From: Panopea generosa
Taxonomy: Eukaryota; Mollusca; Bivalvia; Adapedonta; Hiatellidae
DNA length: 64,000 nucleotides
Reading direction: 5' to 3'
NCBI GenBank assembly: GCA_029582155.1
Contig: CM055895.1
Location: 8,180,544 to 8,244,543 of the forward strand
In this document: one piece after another, positions 34,405 to 44,179 of the stretch
Layout: each line of letters begins with the position of its first letter
Position numbering within the stretch: position 1 is the first letter of the stretch
Notes under the pieces: generated by a model
What the model saw: the letters and a program-made list of their open reading frames with translations, nothing else
Database searches by the model: none
What the model was told of the DNA's origin: nothing
Translations under genes and position numbers: made by a program

Positions 34405-34716
34405 GTAACCCTCAGTCTTTGTGACGATTTGAAAGATCGAACATTTATTCATCAACTATTTTCTAACAGATATATTATATTAAATGCATTTTCTACAAAA
34501 ATAGATAAATATCAATTTAAAGATTCCTATGCTAAGATAGCAAATCTACACAAGCATTTGAAACCATTACGACAAGATCTAATAGATCAGAAAACAGTGA
34601 AACAGTATATAGATCATGACTGCGATGCATGCCTTGAAAAGGAGCATTCAGATATATTTAACCCAGGAGATTTATATGGCCGATTTTATATACTCAAATT
34701 CATGCTTTGCTTTTGA
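34405..34716 (+). pseudogene. Possible protein-coding remnant of unknown family
   Basis: An open frame runs through LCDDLKDRTFIHQLFSN, YAKIANLHKHLKPLRQDL and HDCDACLEKEHSDIF before decaying into AT-rich sequence. The composition (charged, with a HDCDACL stretch) is more protein-like than other frames in the intron. It lacks an ATG at its start, a convincing acceptor and a donor. It could be a fragment of a retrocopy or transposon protein, or chance. I do not recognise it. Confidence 0.25.
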
Positions 34717-34847
34717 AGAATCTTTCTATAAATGTAAATTTACCTGTATTCTGACTTTAGAGACACCTCAAATGTCATTGTGTGCCAGTAAAAAATCGTA
34801 ACTTTATTGAATCAGGAAAAGGATTTGTTTATTTGAGTATTCAGCAT

Positions 34848-34965
34848 CGTTTTTAATCCATCCAGGGCCAATCAGTTAACCTAACCACTTTTCCCCCAGG
34901 ATGTTGGAAGGTTAACCAGTACTTAAGCACACCGATCTCTGCCAGTAACTTATAACTTTCTTATT
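34848..34965 (-). repeat. SINE family S3 fragment, reverse
   Basis: 'cagttaacctaaccactttt', 'ggaaggttaaccagtactta' and 'aagcacaccgatctctgcca' match the S3 3' region. Confidence 0.7.
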
Positions 34966-34983
34966 TGATTGATTGATTGATTG

Positions 34984-35268
34984 AATATTTAGTGTCATTG
35001 TTTTGCCATCGAGGGCTAACAGACAATCAGTTAACCTAACCACTGTTTCCTGGGATCCTGAAAGGTTAACCAGTGCTCGAGCACACACCATCTCCGCAAG
35101 TAACTGATAACTTTCCCACTTGAATCAGCGGTGAGGAAAGAATGACAATGAGGCACAATGTCATATATCAATCATCACATGGACAGTGTCCAGACGGTGA
35201 TTCAAACTCATGACCCCTGGATTGATAGTCAGAGGTATACCTGACTGAGCTAATTGGGCCCGGCTTCT
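34984..35268 (-). repeat. tRNA-derived SINE (family S3), reverse, full length
   Basis: It begins on the + strand with 'tgccatcgagggctaacag', continues 'ctgaaaggttaaccagtgct', 'tgaatcagcggtgaggaaag' and 'gacggtgattcaaactcatg' (box B reversed), and ends 'ctgactgagctaattgggcc' (reversed tRNA-like head). Confidence 0.82.
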
Positions 35269-35273
35269 TATTT

Positions 35274-35420
35274 AAAAAAGTGGTGAGAAACAAATGATAA
35301 CGAGACACAATGTCGTATATCAATCACCAAGGAGACTGTCCAGACGGTGATTCGAACTCACTACCCATGGATTCATTGATATGTCAGATGTGCTACCAAC
35401 TGAGCTTATTGGGCCTCGTC
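35274..35420 (-). repeat. SINE family S3, reverse, 5' half
   Basis: 'tggtgagaaacaaatgataa' through 'gacggtgattcgaactcact' to 'aactgagcttattgggcctc' repeats the head half of the adjoining S3 copy. This makes a tandem pair of head regions. Confidence 0.78.
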
Positions 35421-35544
35421 AAAATTAAGGAATAAAAAATTACTAGTAGAACATTATAAATGGCTGGTAATGTCATTGTAGTTCATCTTACTGTATGAGA
35501 ACATCTAGAATATTTTAACAGATCAAAGTGAGTCGTCTTTAATA

Positions 35545-35672
35545 ATAAGCCAGGTATGGTTTGCTCAGTCAGTAATGCATCTGACTATCCTGTGGTTGTA
35601 GGTTTGAATTTTGCCCAGCCCCCAGTCTCCATGATAATTGATATAAGACATTGCAGCTCAATGTCATTTGTT
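35545..35672 (+). repeat. SINE family S3, forward, 5' half
   Basis: 'tttgctcagtcagtaatgca', then 'ctgactatcctgtggttgta' and box B 'ggtttgaattttgccc', followed by 'gacattgcagctcaatgtc', is the S3 head in the opposite orientation to the three preceding copies. Confidence 0.68.
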
Positions 35673-35847
35673 GGTTATATCCACAAAGTATGTAATTCAG
35701 TAGTATTCAAATGAATTGCAAATGATTGTTTTGTTGATGTAACTTTTGCTTTTTACATCAAAATTAGTAAAAATTTATAAGTATATTGTTATTTTGTAGA
35801 AAAAAAAAGAATGTGTTAGGCTAACAGTGTATGGTACAATGGGGATC

Positions 35848-37760
35848 ACTTACTAGTCTATCAAAGTATGAAATATAAGAAACAAACTCATTTAATCTAT
35901 AGGAGATGTGGTACTTTACATGGGAGGTTCATTTACTAGTCTTCCAAAGTATGAAATATAGGAACCTCATTTAATATATAGATGTGGTACTTTACATGGG
36001 AGGCTCATTTACTAGTCTACCAAAGTATGAAATATAGGAATCTCATTTGATATAGGAGATGTGGTACTTTACATTGGAGGTTCATTTACTAGTCTACCAA
36101 AGTATGAAATATAAGAATCTCATTTGATATAGGAGATGTGTACTTTACATTGGAGGTGCATTTACTAGTCTACCAAAGTATGAAATATAGGAATCTCATT
36201 TAATATAGGAGATGTGGTACTTTACATTGGAGGTTCATTTACTAGTCTTCCAAAGTATGAAATATAGGAACCTCATTTAATATAGGAGATGTGGTACTTT
36301 ACATTGGAGGTTCATTTACTAGTCTACCAAAGTATGAAATATAAGAATCTCATTTAATATAGGAGATGTGGTACTTTACATTGGAGGTTCATTTACTTGT
36401 CTTCCAAAGTATGAAATAAAGGAATCTCATTTAATATAGGAGATGTGGTACTTTACATTGGAGGTTCATTTACTAGTCTACCAAAGTATGAAATATAGGA
36501 ATCTCATTTAATATAGGAGATGTGGTACTTTACATTGGAGGTTCATTTACTAGTCTACCAAAGTATGAAATATAAGAATCTCATTTAATATAGGGGATGT
36601 GGTACTTTACATGGGAGGTTCATTTACTAGTCTACCAAAGTATGAAATATAGGAATCTCATTTAATATAGGAGATGTGGTACTTTACATTGGAGGTTCAT
36701 TTACTAGTCTTCCAAAGTATGAAATATAGGAACCTCATTTAATATAGGAGATGTGGTACTTTACATTGGAGGTTCATTTACTAGTCTACCAAAGTATGAA
36801 ATATAAGAATCTCATTTAATATAGGAGATGTGGTACTTTACATTGGAGGTTCATTTACTAGTCTTCCAAAGTATGAAATATAGGAAACTCATTAAATATA
36901 GGAGATGTACTTTACATTGGAGGTTCATTTACTAGTCTACCAAAGTATGAAATATAGGAATCTCATTTAATATAGGAGATGTGGTACTTTACATTGGAGG
37001 TGCATTTACTAGTCTACCAAAGTATGAAATATAGGAATCTCTTTTAATATAGGAGATGTGGTACTTTACATGGGAGGCTCATTTACTAGTCTACCAAAGT
37101 ATGAAATATAGGAATCTCATTTAATATAGGAGATGTGGTACTTTACATGGGAGGTTCATTTACTAGTCTACCAAAGTATGAAATATAAGAATCTCATTTA
37201 ATATAGGAGATGTGGTACTTTACATGGGAGGTTCATTTACTAGTCTACCAAAGTATGAAATAAAGGAACCTCATTTAATATAGGAGATGTGGTACTTTAC
37301 ATGGGAGGTTCATTTACTAGTCTACCAAAGTATGAAATATAGGAATCTCATTTAATATAGGATATGTGGTACTTTACATTGGCGGTTCATTTACTAGTCT
37401 ACCAAAGTATGAAATAAAGGAATCTCATTTAATGCAGATGTGGTACTTTACATTGGAGGTTCATTTACTTCTGAGGTATTGTATATAAGCTCATTTCTTA
37501 GCGGAGGTGTGGTGCCTTATGAGGCTAATTATTCCAGACATATATATGGGAAAATTTGTTTATTAAAAGAGGTATGCTGTTTGGTATATGGAAAGTCCAT
37601 TAATATCAAGGGGTGTGGTACCTTATAATTTTATGATAGACTCATTACTACCAAAGTATTTATAGGGGAAAACTTCTATGAGAAAGTGTGGTACCTTATA
37701 TGATATGCTCATTTGTTTCTGATGTATGGGATGGCTAATTTATTAGAGGAGATGTTTTGT
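35848..37760. repeat. 77-bp satellite, about 21 units plus decayed edge
   Basis: The unit runs TTACTAGTCTACCAAAGTAT, then GAAATATAGGAATCTCATTT, AATATAGGAGATGTGGTACT and TTACATTGGAGGTTCAT. Variants alternate TCTACC/TCTTCC and ATTGGAGG/ATGGGAGG. Units from about 37470 to 37760 are strongly decayed but still contain 'gtgtggtaccttata' motifs. No gene is present. Confidence 0.94.
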
Positions 37761-39060
37761 TTGATTTATTTTTGATAATATATATGTCATAAATACAAAG
37801 ATACATCAAGCACCTTAACATACAATATTACAGAAGCATTAATATGTATTTTAAATAATAAATTAAACTAGTTAACTAATTTAAAATATGTATCACAGCT
37901 ATAAATCCACATTAATAACAATAGAAATTCTAGTTTTTAAAAAAATAAAATAAATTAATAAAAAATAAATTCACATTCCTCTACATTTTCCATTTGAACG
38001 AATAGATATTTCTTCATTTCTTTTTTAAATTTATGTTTTTTTTCTAATTTCCTTAATAGTATGGGGTAATTAATTCAAATCCAGATTGCCATTATAATAG
38101 AAAGTTGATGTTGTAAAACTATTAACACATGGCACAATAAAATTAAATGTACTTCCTCTAGTTGCATGATGATGCAAATTAGACAGCTTTAAAAATTTTG
38201 TTGAAGATAAGACTAACATGAATTGTTAAAAATCTTATGAACTTGATTCATTCTTTTTTGTTTATTACTACTTTTAATAATGTGGTCCTTAATGATAAAA
38301 CAATGTCAATATTTAATGTTTTATATCCTTGATGACCAAACACATTATCCATGTCAATCATTTCCAAGATGATGCCTCAAAAATAAACTATGTAAGATTG
38401 GAATTTAAATGTACAATCTTTTATAATAAATGAGGAAAATGCAGTGATAAATGATTTGTTAACACGTTTATTTGTTCAGTCTTATTGCGTGTTATCTAAC
38501 CAATTACAGCCGATGTAATGTGGGACACTATAGAATCGAAATACAAAAATAGGAACCGATGGATTATTTCATTTTATCGACTTGCAGCCTTTGTTAGTAT
38601 TATTATTAAAATTCTCTGCAGTGTTGCTATTTAAAATTTTGTTTTAAAGTGACACTTTGATATTGGATATTAGAATTGTTTTTTTTTTTACTTAAATTAA
38701 CACAGCTTTCTATACACTATTGACAAAACTATGATTCTCACACAAGTTTCTGATTGAAATTATCAAGTTTGAATATTTTGTGTATGCATTATTTAAAGAA
38801 AATTTGTTTTCTGTTTTCATCATTATTCAATTACCATACATGTATTTTGTAAATGTGGTATACATATGGTAATTGATATACATGTACAAATATTAAGTTG
38901 TAATATTCAACAGCACCAATTAATTTTCAAAATCAATCAAAATGTACTTTAGAGACTGTAGTAAATGCTGTCGTAAAAATGTATTATTTTATCGTATAAT
39001 GCCTTACAAGGATATTCATAGGTCTTAGAGTATTATCTACTCTAGCTATCTTTATGTATC
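37761..39060. other. Intron 1 sequence, nothing recognised
   Basis: Very AT-rich, with short poly(A) and poly(T) tracts and no supported exon or repeat family. Confidence 0.35.
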
Positions 39061-39265
39061 AGGCCATCCTTAAAAATATATTGTTTGCCATGCTCCTACC
39101 TACTCACTCAAAATTGCAGCTACCTTAACTTTTTTTCATGATTTCTGTCCATTTTTCTTTAAAATGACTGCAAAATTACAATTTGGCAAAAAAAAATAAC
39201 TACCTACCCACATGAAAAATACTGGGTCGGAGCACAGCAAACAAATATTTTTTTAAGGATGGCCT
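39061..39265. mobile_element. About 205-bp MITE with 36-bp TIRs
   Basis: The left end is AGGCCATCCTTAAAAA then TATTGTTTGCCATGCTCC. The right end reversed is AGGCCATCCTTAAAAAAATA then TTTGTTTGCTGTGCTCC. No coding capacity and no clear target duplication. Confidence 0.82.
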
Positions 39266-39695
39266 CAGTATCTTATACTAGAATCATTAGTAATACAGCT
39301 GTTTTATAGGATACATGTAGTATCTATTAAGTGATAGAGTTGATAAAACATCTCTTTACTGAAATTCATATACATATATAATAAAGTTAATCATTATTCA
39401 TCAATAAATAAACAACAACACAATACAGTATCCCAATATCTACATCCTCAATCTTACAGTAAGTAAAAACATCATCTCCCAAATTGTTTTATATTATTAA
39501 GCCAAATGCCTACATTGATAAATGGTGCATTAATTTCTAATTTTAATGAAATAATTCAGTTTTAACTTTTAATTAATATTTTTCACCATTGATAACAGCA
39601 GGGATGTAGTGAATGTACATAGGTCACTCACAACAGCCTCCCTAAGTTAGCTTTTATTGTAACATGGATGAAGTGAACTACTAGTATTGGAATTT

Positions 39696-39742
39696 AAGCC
39701 ACGAAGTATGGATTAGTACTTGGATGGGTGGCCGCTGTCACT
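39696..39742 (+). repeat. 5S rRNA-derived fragment
   Basis: 'aagccacgaagtatggatta' followed by 'gtacttggatgggtggccgc' closely resembles the internal control region of metazoan 5S rRNA, including the box C core TTAGTACTTGGATGGGTGACC. Only about 45 of about 120 bases match, so this is not a functional 5S gene. It may be a pseudogene scrap or part of a 5S-derived SINE. Confidence 0.55.
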
Positions 39743-40455
39743 TTAGTGACTTAATTTAACCCATCTCTTATAAAGGTTTAGATACATGACACTTCATTAT
39801 ATATTTTCATACCTAAACCAAAGAATTCTTCTAAAGTTCCTTGCCTAAACCAGCTTAATCAAAACATCTTTGTTTGAAATAATATTATTGTGACAATGGT
39901 CATCATCGGTCATCATTTAAGGCACCTACTTTCAATTCAAACATCGCTGCTAAATATTTGGTGAATGCAAGGAACTATAATAATTTAATTTATCTCCAAT
40001 TCCTTGGTTAATGTTAATTATTTTGTTTCTTTTTTTCCCCTTACTAAACAGAGGTCAATATTTGCTACTTTGCAATTCAAAAATCATATTTTTCCCCAAT
40101 TGAAGCAAAAAGAAAATGGCAAATATTTTTTTTTTTTTTAAAACAAAATGTTGGGAGTGTCACACAGTAAAAACATTACAAATGCACTTTAAAACTTTAT
40201 ATCTACAGAAACATAATATATATAGATATAAGATTATATGATATATTATTGTAATATCTGATAGTAAATGTTAGAACATGAACTTAACAGTGTTGTGCTT
40301 TATTTCCTCACTTGCCAAAGTCTTAAAAAATACCAATCTTGAAGGCATAGGCCCCTTCCCAATTTCAAGGGGAAAAAAGCCCACATACCACCAAAAGTCT
40401 TAAAAATAGATTTACGAACAAAATTTGGCAATAGCTACAGTATTAGAAAACAAAC

Positions 40456-40734
40456 CTGTTTATTACTGGTCATGTATGTCGGGCCCGTTGTCCATGGTGG
40501 TTTGGACATCACGAATGTTGTCTGATGCATGGGGCGCACTCCCCGTCTTCTTCCTGCATTTTGGGGTGCAGACTGGGACCTTAATTGTCTGTCTTGGTAT
40601 GAAAAATGTGATATAACTGGATAATAACAACCTGCTTCTGTTAACAAGGTTACAGACCTTTTCCCTTGCCCATGTCCGAATTGAGAACCTCGCGAACCAA
40701 GCTGGGGCGCTGTACCCGAATTAGGGGTCAACAT
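40456..40734 (-). CDS. Unrecognised 245-residue protein, exon 1 (start codon)
   Basis: It opens with ATG at 40734-40732 and encodes 93 residues to a CAG|GTTTGT donor in phase 0. The peptide starts MLTPNSGTAPQLGSRGSQFG and later reads HFSYQDRQLRSQSAPQNAGR and MSKPPWTTGPTYMTSNKQ. It is rich in Ser, Gly, Arg and Gln near the N-terminus. This ATG is chosen because it is the first in the open frame and the following protein is continuous over four exons. A 63-codon + strand frame over it is a shadow. Confidence 0.8.
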
Positions 40735-41420
40735 TTTGGACCCCTAAAATTGACGAATCAAACCTTTTTAACCTTAAATTAATCCCGCTCCACACTTAAA
40801 TACACTAATCACATGTCTCACTGCACGAGAAAGCTATCCCGCTTGGCTGTCATCAATATTCATGCTGTTTAAATAGGTAAATTTGTTATCAAATCGATTG
40901 TAAACACTTTCAATGAGCAGAACGTGTTCAATGTTGACTTGAACCGAGCAACATCAATAATGACGCTTCTTCCGCCGACTTCCTGGTAACTGTTATGAAA
41001 AAGTAGTTCTCACCAGACACTAAATTCTAAATTGAATTAGGTCATGTCATTATGCAATTATTTGTCGGTTAACATTAGATAAGCTTGGATTATCAATTAA
41101 AATATATATTTTGTTTTTATAGAAGAAAATATTTTGTAATCAGAACTACGCAGCAATCAATATAATATTTTTTTCACGGACTACTTTTGTACTTTCGGTT
41201 TCGATTTCGCAGTGTTGTGTTTCTTGTCTATATTCAATTCATATAAAAAAGTTAAACAATAATAGTGGACTAGGTTTCTAAATATCTGTCATTTTTAGTA
41301 AAAATCTTGTGAATTGCATTTCTTCATTTCAAATTTTAGTTTCATGTACAATGGGATATATCTCTATCTCTTAATTCTGCTGCATACCCTCACAAGTAAT
41401 TTTGAGCCGTTGCGCGCCTG
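40735..41420 (-). promoter_or_regulatory. Putative promoter and 5' UTR region
   Basis: This lies immediately upstream of the - strand ATG and is less AT-rich than the introns. On the - strand, GTTACC adjoining AGGAAGT (about 40978-40990) resembles an RFX half-site next to an ETS-type core. No TATA box is obvious. Assignment rests on position and is inference. Confidence 0.3.
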
Positions 41421-41464
41421 TGTCTGTGCATGTGTGAAGAAGGTAAAATCAGGTTAAAAACAAC

Positions 41465-42372
41465 ATTTCAAGGCTTACGGTTTGTTGTGGGAGATGGTGC
41501 TGACTGGGAGTTTAAACTTACCAAAATCAATGCAACATCTTTTGGTAAAGCTTTCCACTGAACAATGGCCAAAGGAAAAAAGGAATATTTGTAGTAATCA
41601 GTTCCAGTATGAATTTGTATATAGGTTATTGAATGACAGTATTTTGAGATTCTATTATTTTTTTGGATGTAGTCAGGCACTGGAATGGCTACTAGGTTGT
41701 GAACTATCTTGTAAAACAGGCACAAGCGTGCACCTGAACGACGTTGTTCAAAGGACCTCCAACCTAGCTTAGTAGGCATTTCAGTCACACTGGTGTATCC
41801 AGAGTAATCATTTAATGACCATTGGGCCGCACGATGTTGGACCCATTTCCAATTTGTCTATATTGTTTTTGGTGTGTGGGTCCCATACAGCGCTAGTATA
41901 CTTCAGTTGAGGGTATACAAGCGTTTTATAGGTGCATGCTCTTACCTTAGGAGTGTTGGTCTTGATGTTCCTTTTCAGGAAGCCCAAGGTTCGACCTACA
42001 TTTGTGGCTACTCTGTTGACATGAGTTTTCCATAACAAGATGTCTGTCAGATCCACAGCTAGATATCGAGCACTGCTTACTGTATCTAATACTTGTCCTT
42101 GTAGCATGTAAGTAGATGGAAATGTTTTTTTTTTGCCTTTGTGGCTTGTATTACTTGGTACTTAAAATGATTGAAGCTCATGTCCCATTTGAGTGACAAG
42201 TCTTGAAGTTTATTGAGGTCTGTCTGGTGTGTATTATTGTCTGTGTGTTCTTTATTGTTAGGTACACTGAGCTGTATCATCAGCAAACAGCTTTACTTTA
42301 GAGGCAATAGTTTCGGGTAGGTCATTAATGTAAACTAGGAACAGGATTGGATCCAGGACAGACCCTAGATAT
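41465..42372 (-). mobile_element. Truncated non-LTR retrotransposon, reverse-transcriptase C-terminal part
   Basis: On the - strand successive frames encode [15 protein letters not shown], an FADD active-site motif (bases 42276-42287), RYLAVDLTDILLWKTHVNRV, YPQLKYTSAVWDPHTKNNID and LGWRSFEQRRSGARLCLFYK. This order is that of Jockey/CR1-like non-LTR reverse transcriptases after palm motif A. The element is 5'-truncated at about 42372 and the frame shifts near 42095 and again near 41843, so it is dead. It lies upstream of exon 1 of the 245-residue protein gene, on the same strand. Confidence 0.9.
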
Positions 42373-42441
42373 GGAAGTGCCAATGATTATATACAACTTG
42401 TATTATATACAATTTGTGTATAATCATTGACACTTCCATAT
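42369..42441. repeat. Inverted repeat at the 5' edge of the retrotransposon fragment
   Basis: ATATGGAAGTGCCAATGATT plus eight bases (42369-42396) pairs with 42414-42441. There are two mismatches over 28 bp and a 17-base loop. Confidence 0.85.
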
Positions 42442-42699
42442 TTAGTCATTGTTATTATATAGAAATATAGCGGCAGTTTGTCAATGTATTATTCTCAAAA
42501 TAATATGATTTGAAAATTCACCTAAGTGTGGCACTGGGCAAACAGTGCTTTGAACCCCTGGGTCCTGATGAATACACTTTTTATATAAACCATCTTCTAT
42601 GAATCACTCATTAAAAAATATATAAAACATGTGAATATTATAATGTGTGTATATACTAGTATTAAAAGGATGGCCCACTTCAAGGCAATATAATTTCTT

Positions 42700-43310
42700 G
42701 CATGCACAGGGCCGGATCTAGGATTTCAGTTCAGAGGGGCGTAACACAAAATCTGATGAATCTACATTTTTCAGTAGAAATGTAGTGAATTTTAATAAAA
42801 TATAGGAGTTTATAGGGGTGGGGGTGGGGGGCGTACTCCGCTAATGTTAAAGAGTAGATCCTCCAATTATACAGGCTTACACATAGTAAAAATAGTTTTA
42901 CCTTAGAAAGAGTCTGAATGATTTCAAGCAGTATTCAAGTGCTGTATATTCTTAGAATGGGGATTTTGATTTTAACTTTACCACTTCAATTTAAATATAG
43001 ATTTTGTCACGTTTTGATGGATTACTTAACTATTCAGATTTTATTTGTTAACTGTTCATGAAATGCTTTTTATCTATTTTAATCAACGTTTTTTTTTTAA
43101 GTTATTTATAGTGTTTTTTGTCGGATATATTCTCTTCAATTGCTGTCTATTTTTAGAATGGGAATTTCTTTTTAAGTTTACCACTCTAATTTAAATATCA
43201 ATTTTGTCATGTTTGACATACCAAACCTTTCGGATCTTATTTATTAATTGATAACGTGATGCGTTTTATCTATTTTGATAATTATTTTATTTTTTACAAA
43301 ATTTATAGCT
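42700..43310. repeat. Internally duplicated interspersed repeat (RB)
   Basis: A block with 'ttcttagaatggggattttg', 'ttaccacttcaatttaaata' and 'attttgtcacgttttg' at about 42950-43020 recurs at about 43150-43220. A third copy is at about 59095-59170. A 'ggcgtac/ggggtg' G-rich stretch precedes it at 42810-42835. Confidence 0.7.
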
Positions 43311-43535
43311 TTGGCTAAGTGGACGCACTGTTATCTAATGAACACTTACCTTTTGGCCCAGTTTAGTCAAAGAACTTAATGCGAGACAGTTTGCCAGTTA
43401 GTAGAATTGTGGTTCACCTGATTTGTTCTGAAGTCTTGGATATGCCATATAACTATAGTCTGTCATATGTTGAAAATGATGTTAAACCCCGTTCAAAATG
43501 AAGTCATTAAGGCAATAATAAATGAATTGCTAGAA

Positions 43536-43672
43536 TATATTATCATCCCCGCCCACCTCCTAATTTTCATGCTGCTGCGATCCTTTTTATTTTTATAAAA
43601 AAAAAAATATATATATTTTTAAAGAAACAATAAAAAACAACTCCAAAAAAATAAAATAAAATATAAATTCCC

Positions 43673-43703
<31 letters not shown>

Positions 43704-43960
43704 ACCCCGCTACCCTTTTTTAAGAAAATATTGGAGGATGATCTAGCAATTAATTAATAATGACCTAAACAACTGCTATAAATGATTTGATAATAGCAAT
43801 ACTTATATTTCATATAATTAAAAGCACTACATGAATAGATTATCATCCCCGCCCACCTCCTTATTTTCATGCTGCTCCGATCCTTTTTATTTTTATCAAA
43901 AAAAAAAAATATATATTTTTAAAGAAACAATAAAAAACAACCCCAAAAAAATATGGATGG
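43536..43960. repeat. About 115-bp direct duplication around poly-C and (CA)n
   Basis: The block 'attatcatccccgcccacct' through 'tttttaaagaaacaataaaa' occurs at about 43538-43640 and again at about 43840-43945, differing at a few bases. Between the copies lies a run of about 20 C followed by (CA)n at about 43672-43705. Confidence 0.85.
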
Positions 43961-44037
43961 CTGGACATGGATACTCCCGCCGCCACTCGACAGGCAAAGG
44001 TGTTGCAAAAAGCAACTGTTGTGTTGAATGGGGGTAT

Positions 44038-44172
44038 TTAACTCCATTTCAACACATTTCAGGTTATGTATGGCATATTCAGTTTTATTGGGAGTGAGCA
44101 GGACTCGAACCTATAACCTTAGTGGTGAGAGGTAAGTGACAATGCGATGACATCTCAGACCACTCGGTGCCT
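44038..44172 (-). repeat. SINE family S4, reverse, internally deleted
   Basis: 'caacacatttcaggttatgt', 'tattgggagtgagcaggact', 'cgaacctataaccttagtgg' and 'agaccactcgg' match S4, with the middle third missing. Confidence 0.7.
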
Positions 44173-44179
44173 TATTTAA

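Larger units (their letters stand above)
12175..40734 (-). other. Gene model: four-exon gene for an unrecognised 245-residue protein
   Basis: Coding exons in transcript order are 40456-40734, 18908-19063, 16555-16756 and 12175-12275. They total 738 bases, which gives 245 residues plus a stop. Introns are about 21.4 kb, 2.15 kb and 4.28 kb. Donors are GTTTGT, GTGAGT and GTACTA; acceptors end TACAG, TTCAG and TTCAG. Phases are 0, 0 and 1, and every junction keeps the frame. The protein is basic and rich in Pro, Arg, Ser and Asn. It has no signal peptide, transmembrane segment or enzyme motif that I can see. Short Pro/Tyr/Trp-containing phrases (KPPWTTGPTYMTSN, NTHYTGTY, PPSYFTQYNRIHNKLG) recall the small, loosely folded ciliary or sperm microtubule-inner proteins; this is inference. 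A skipped phase-0 cassette exon in the large first intron cannot be excluded. Confidence 0.8.
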
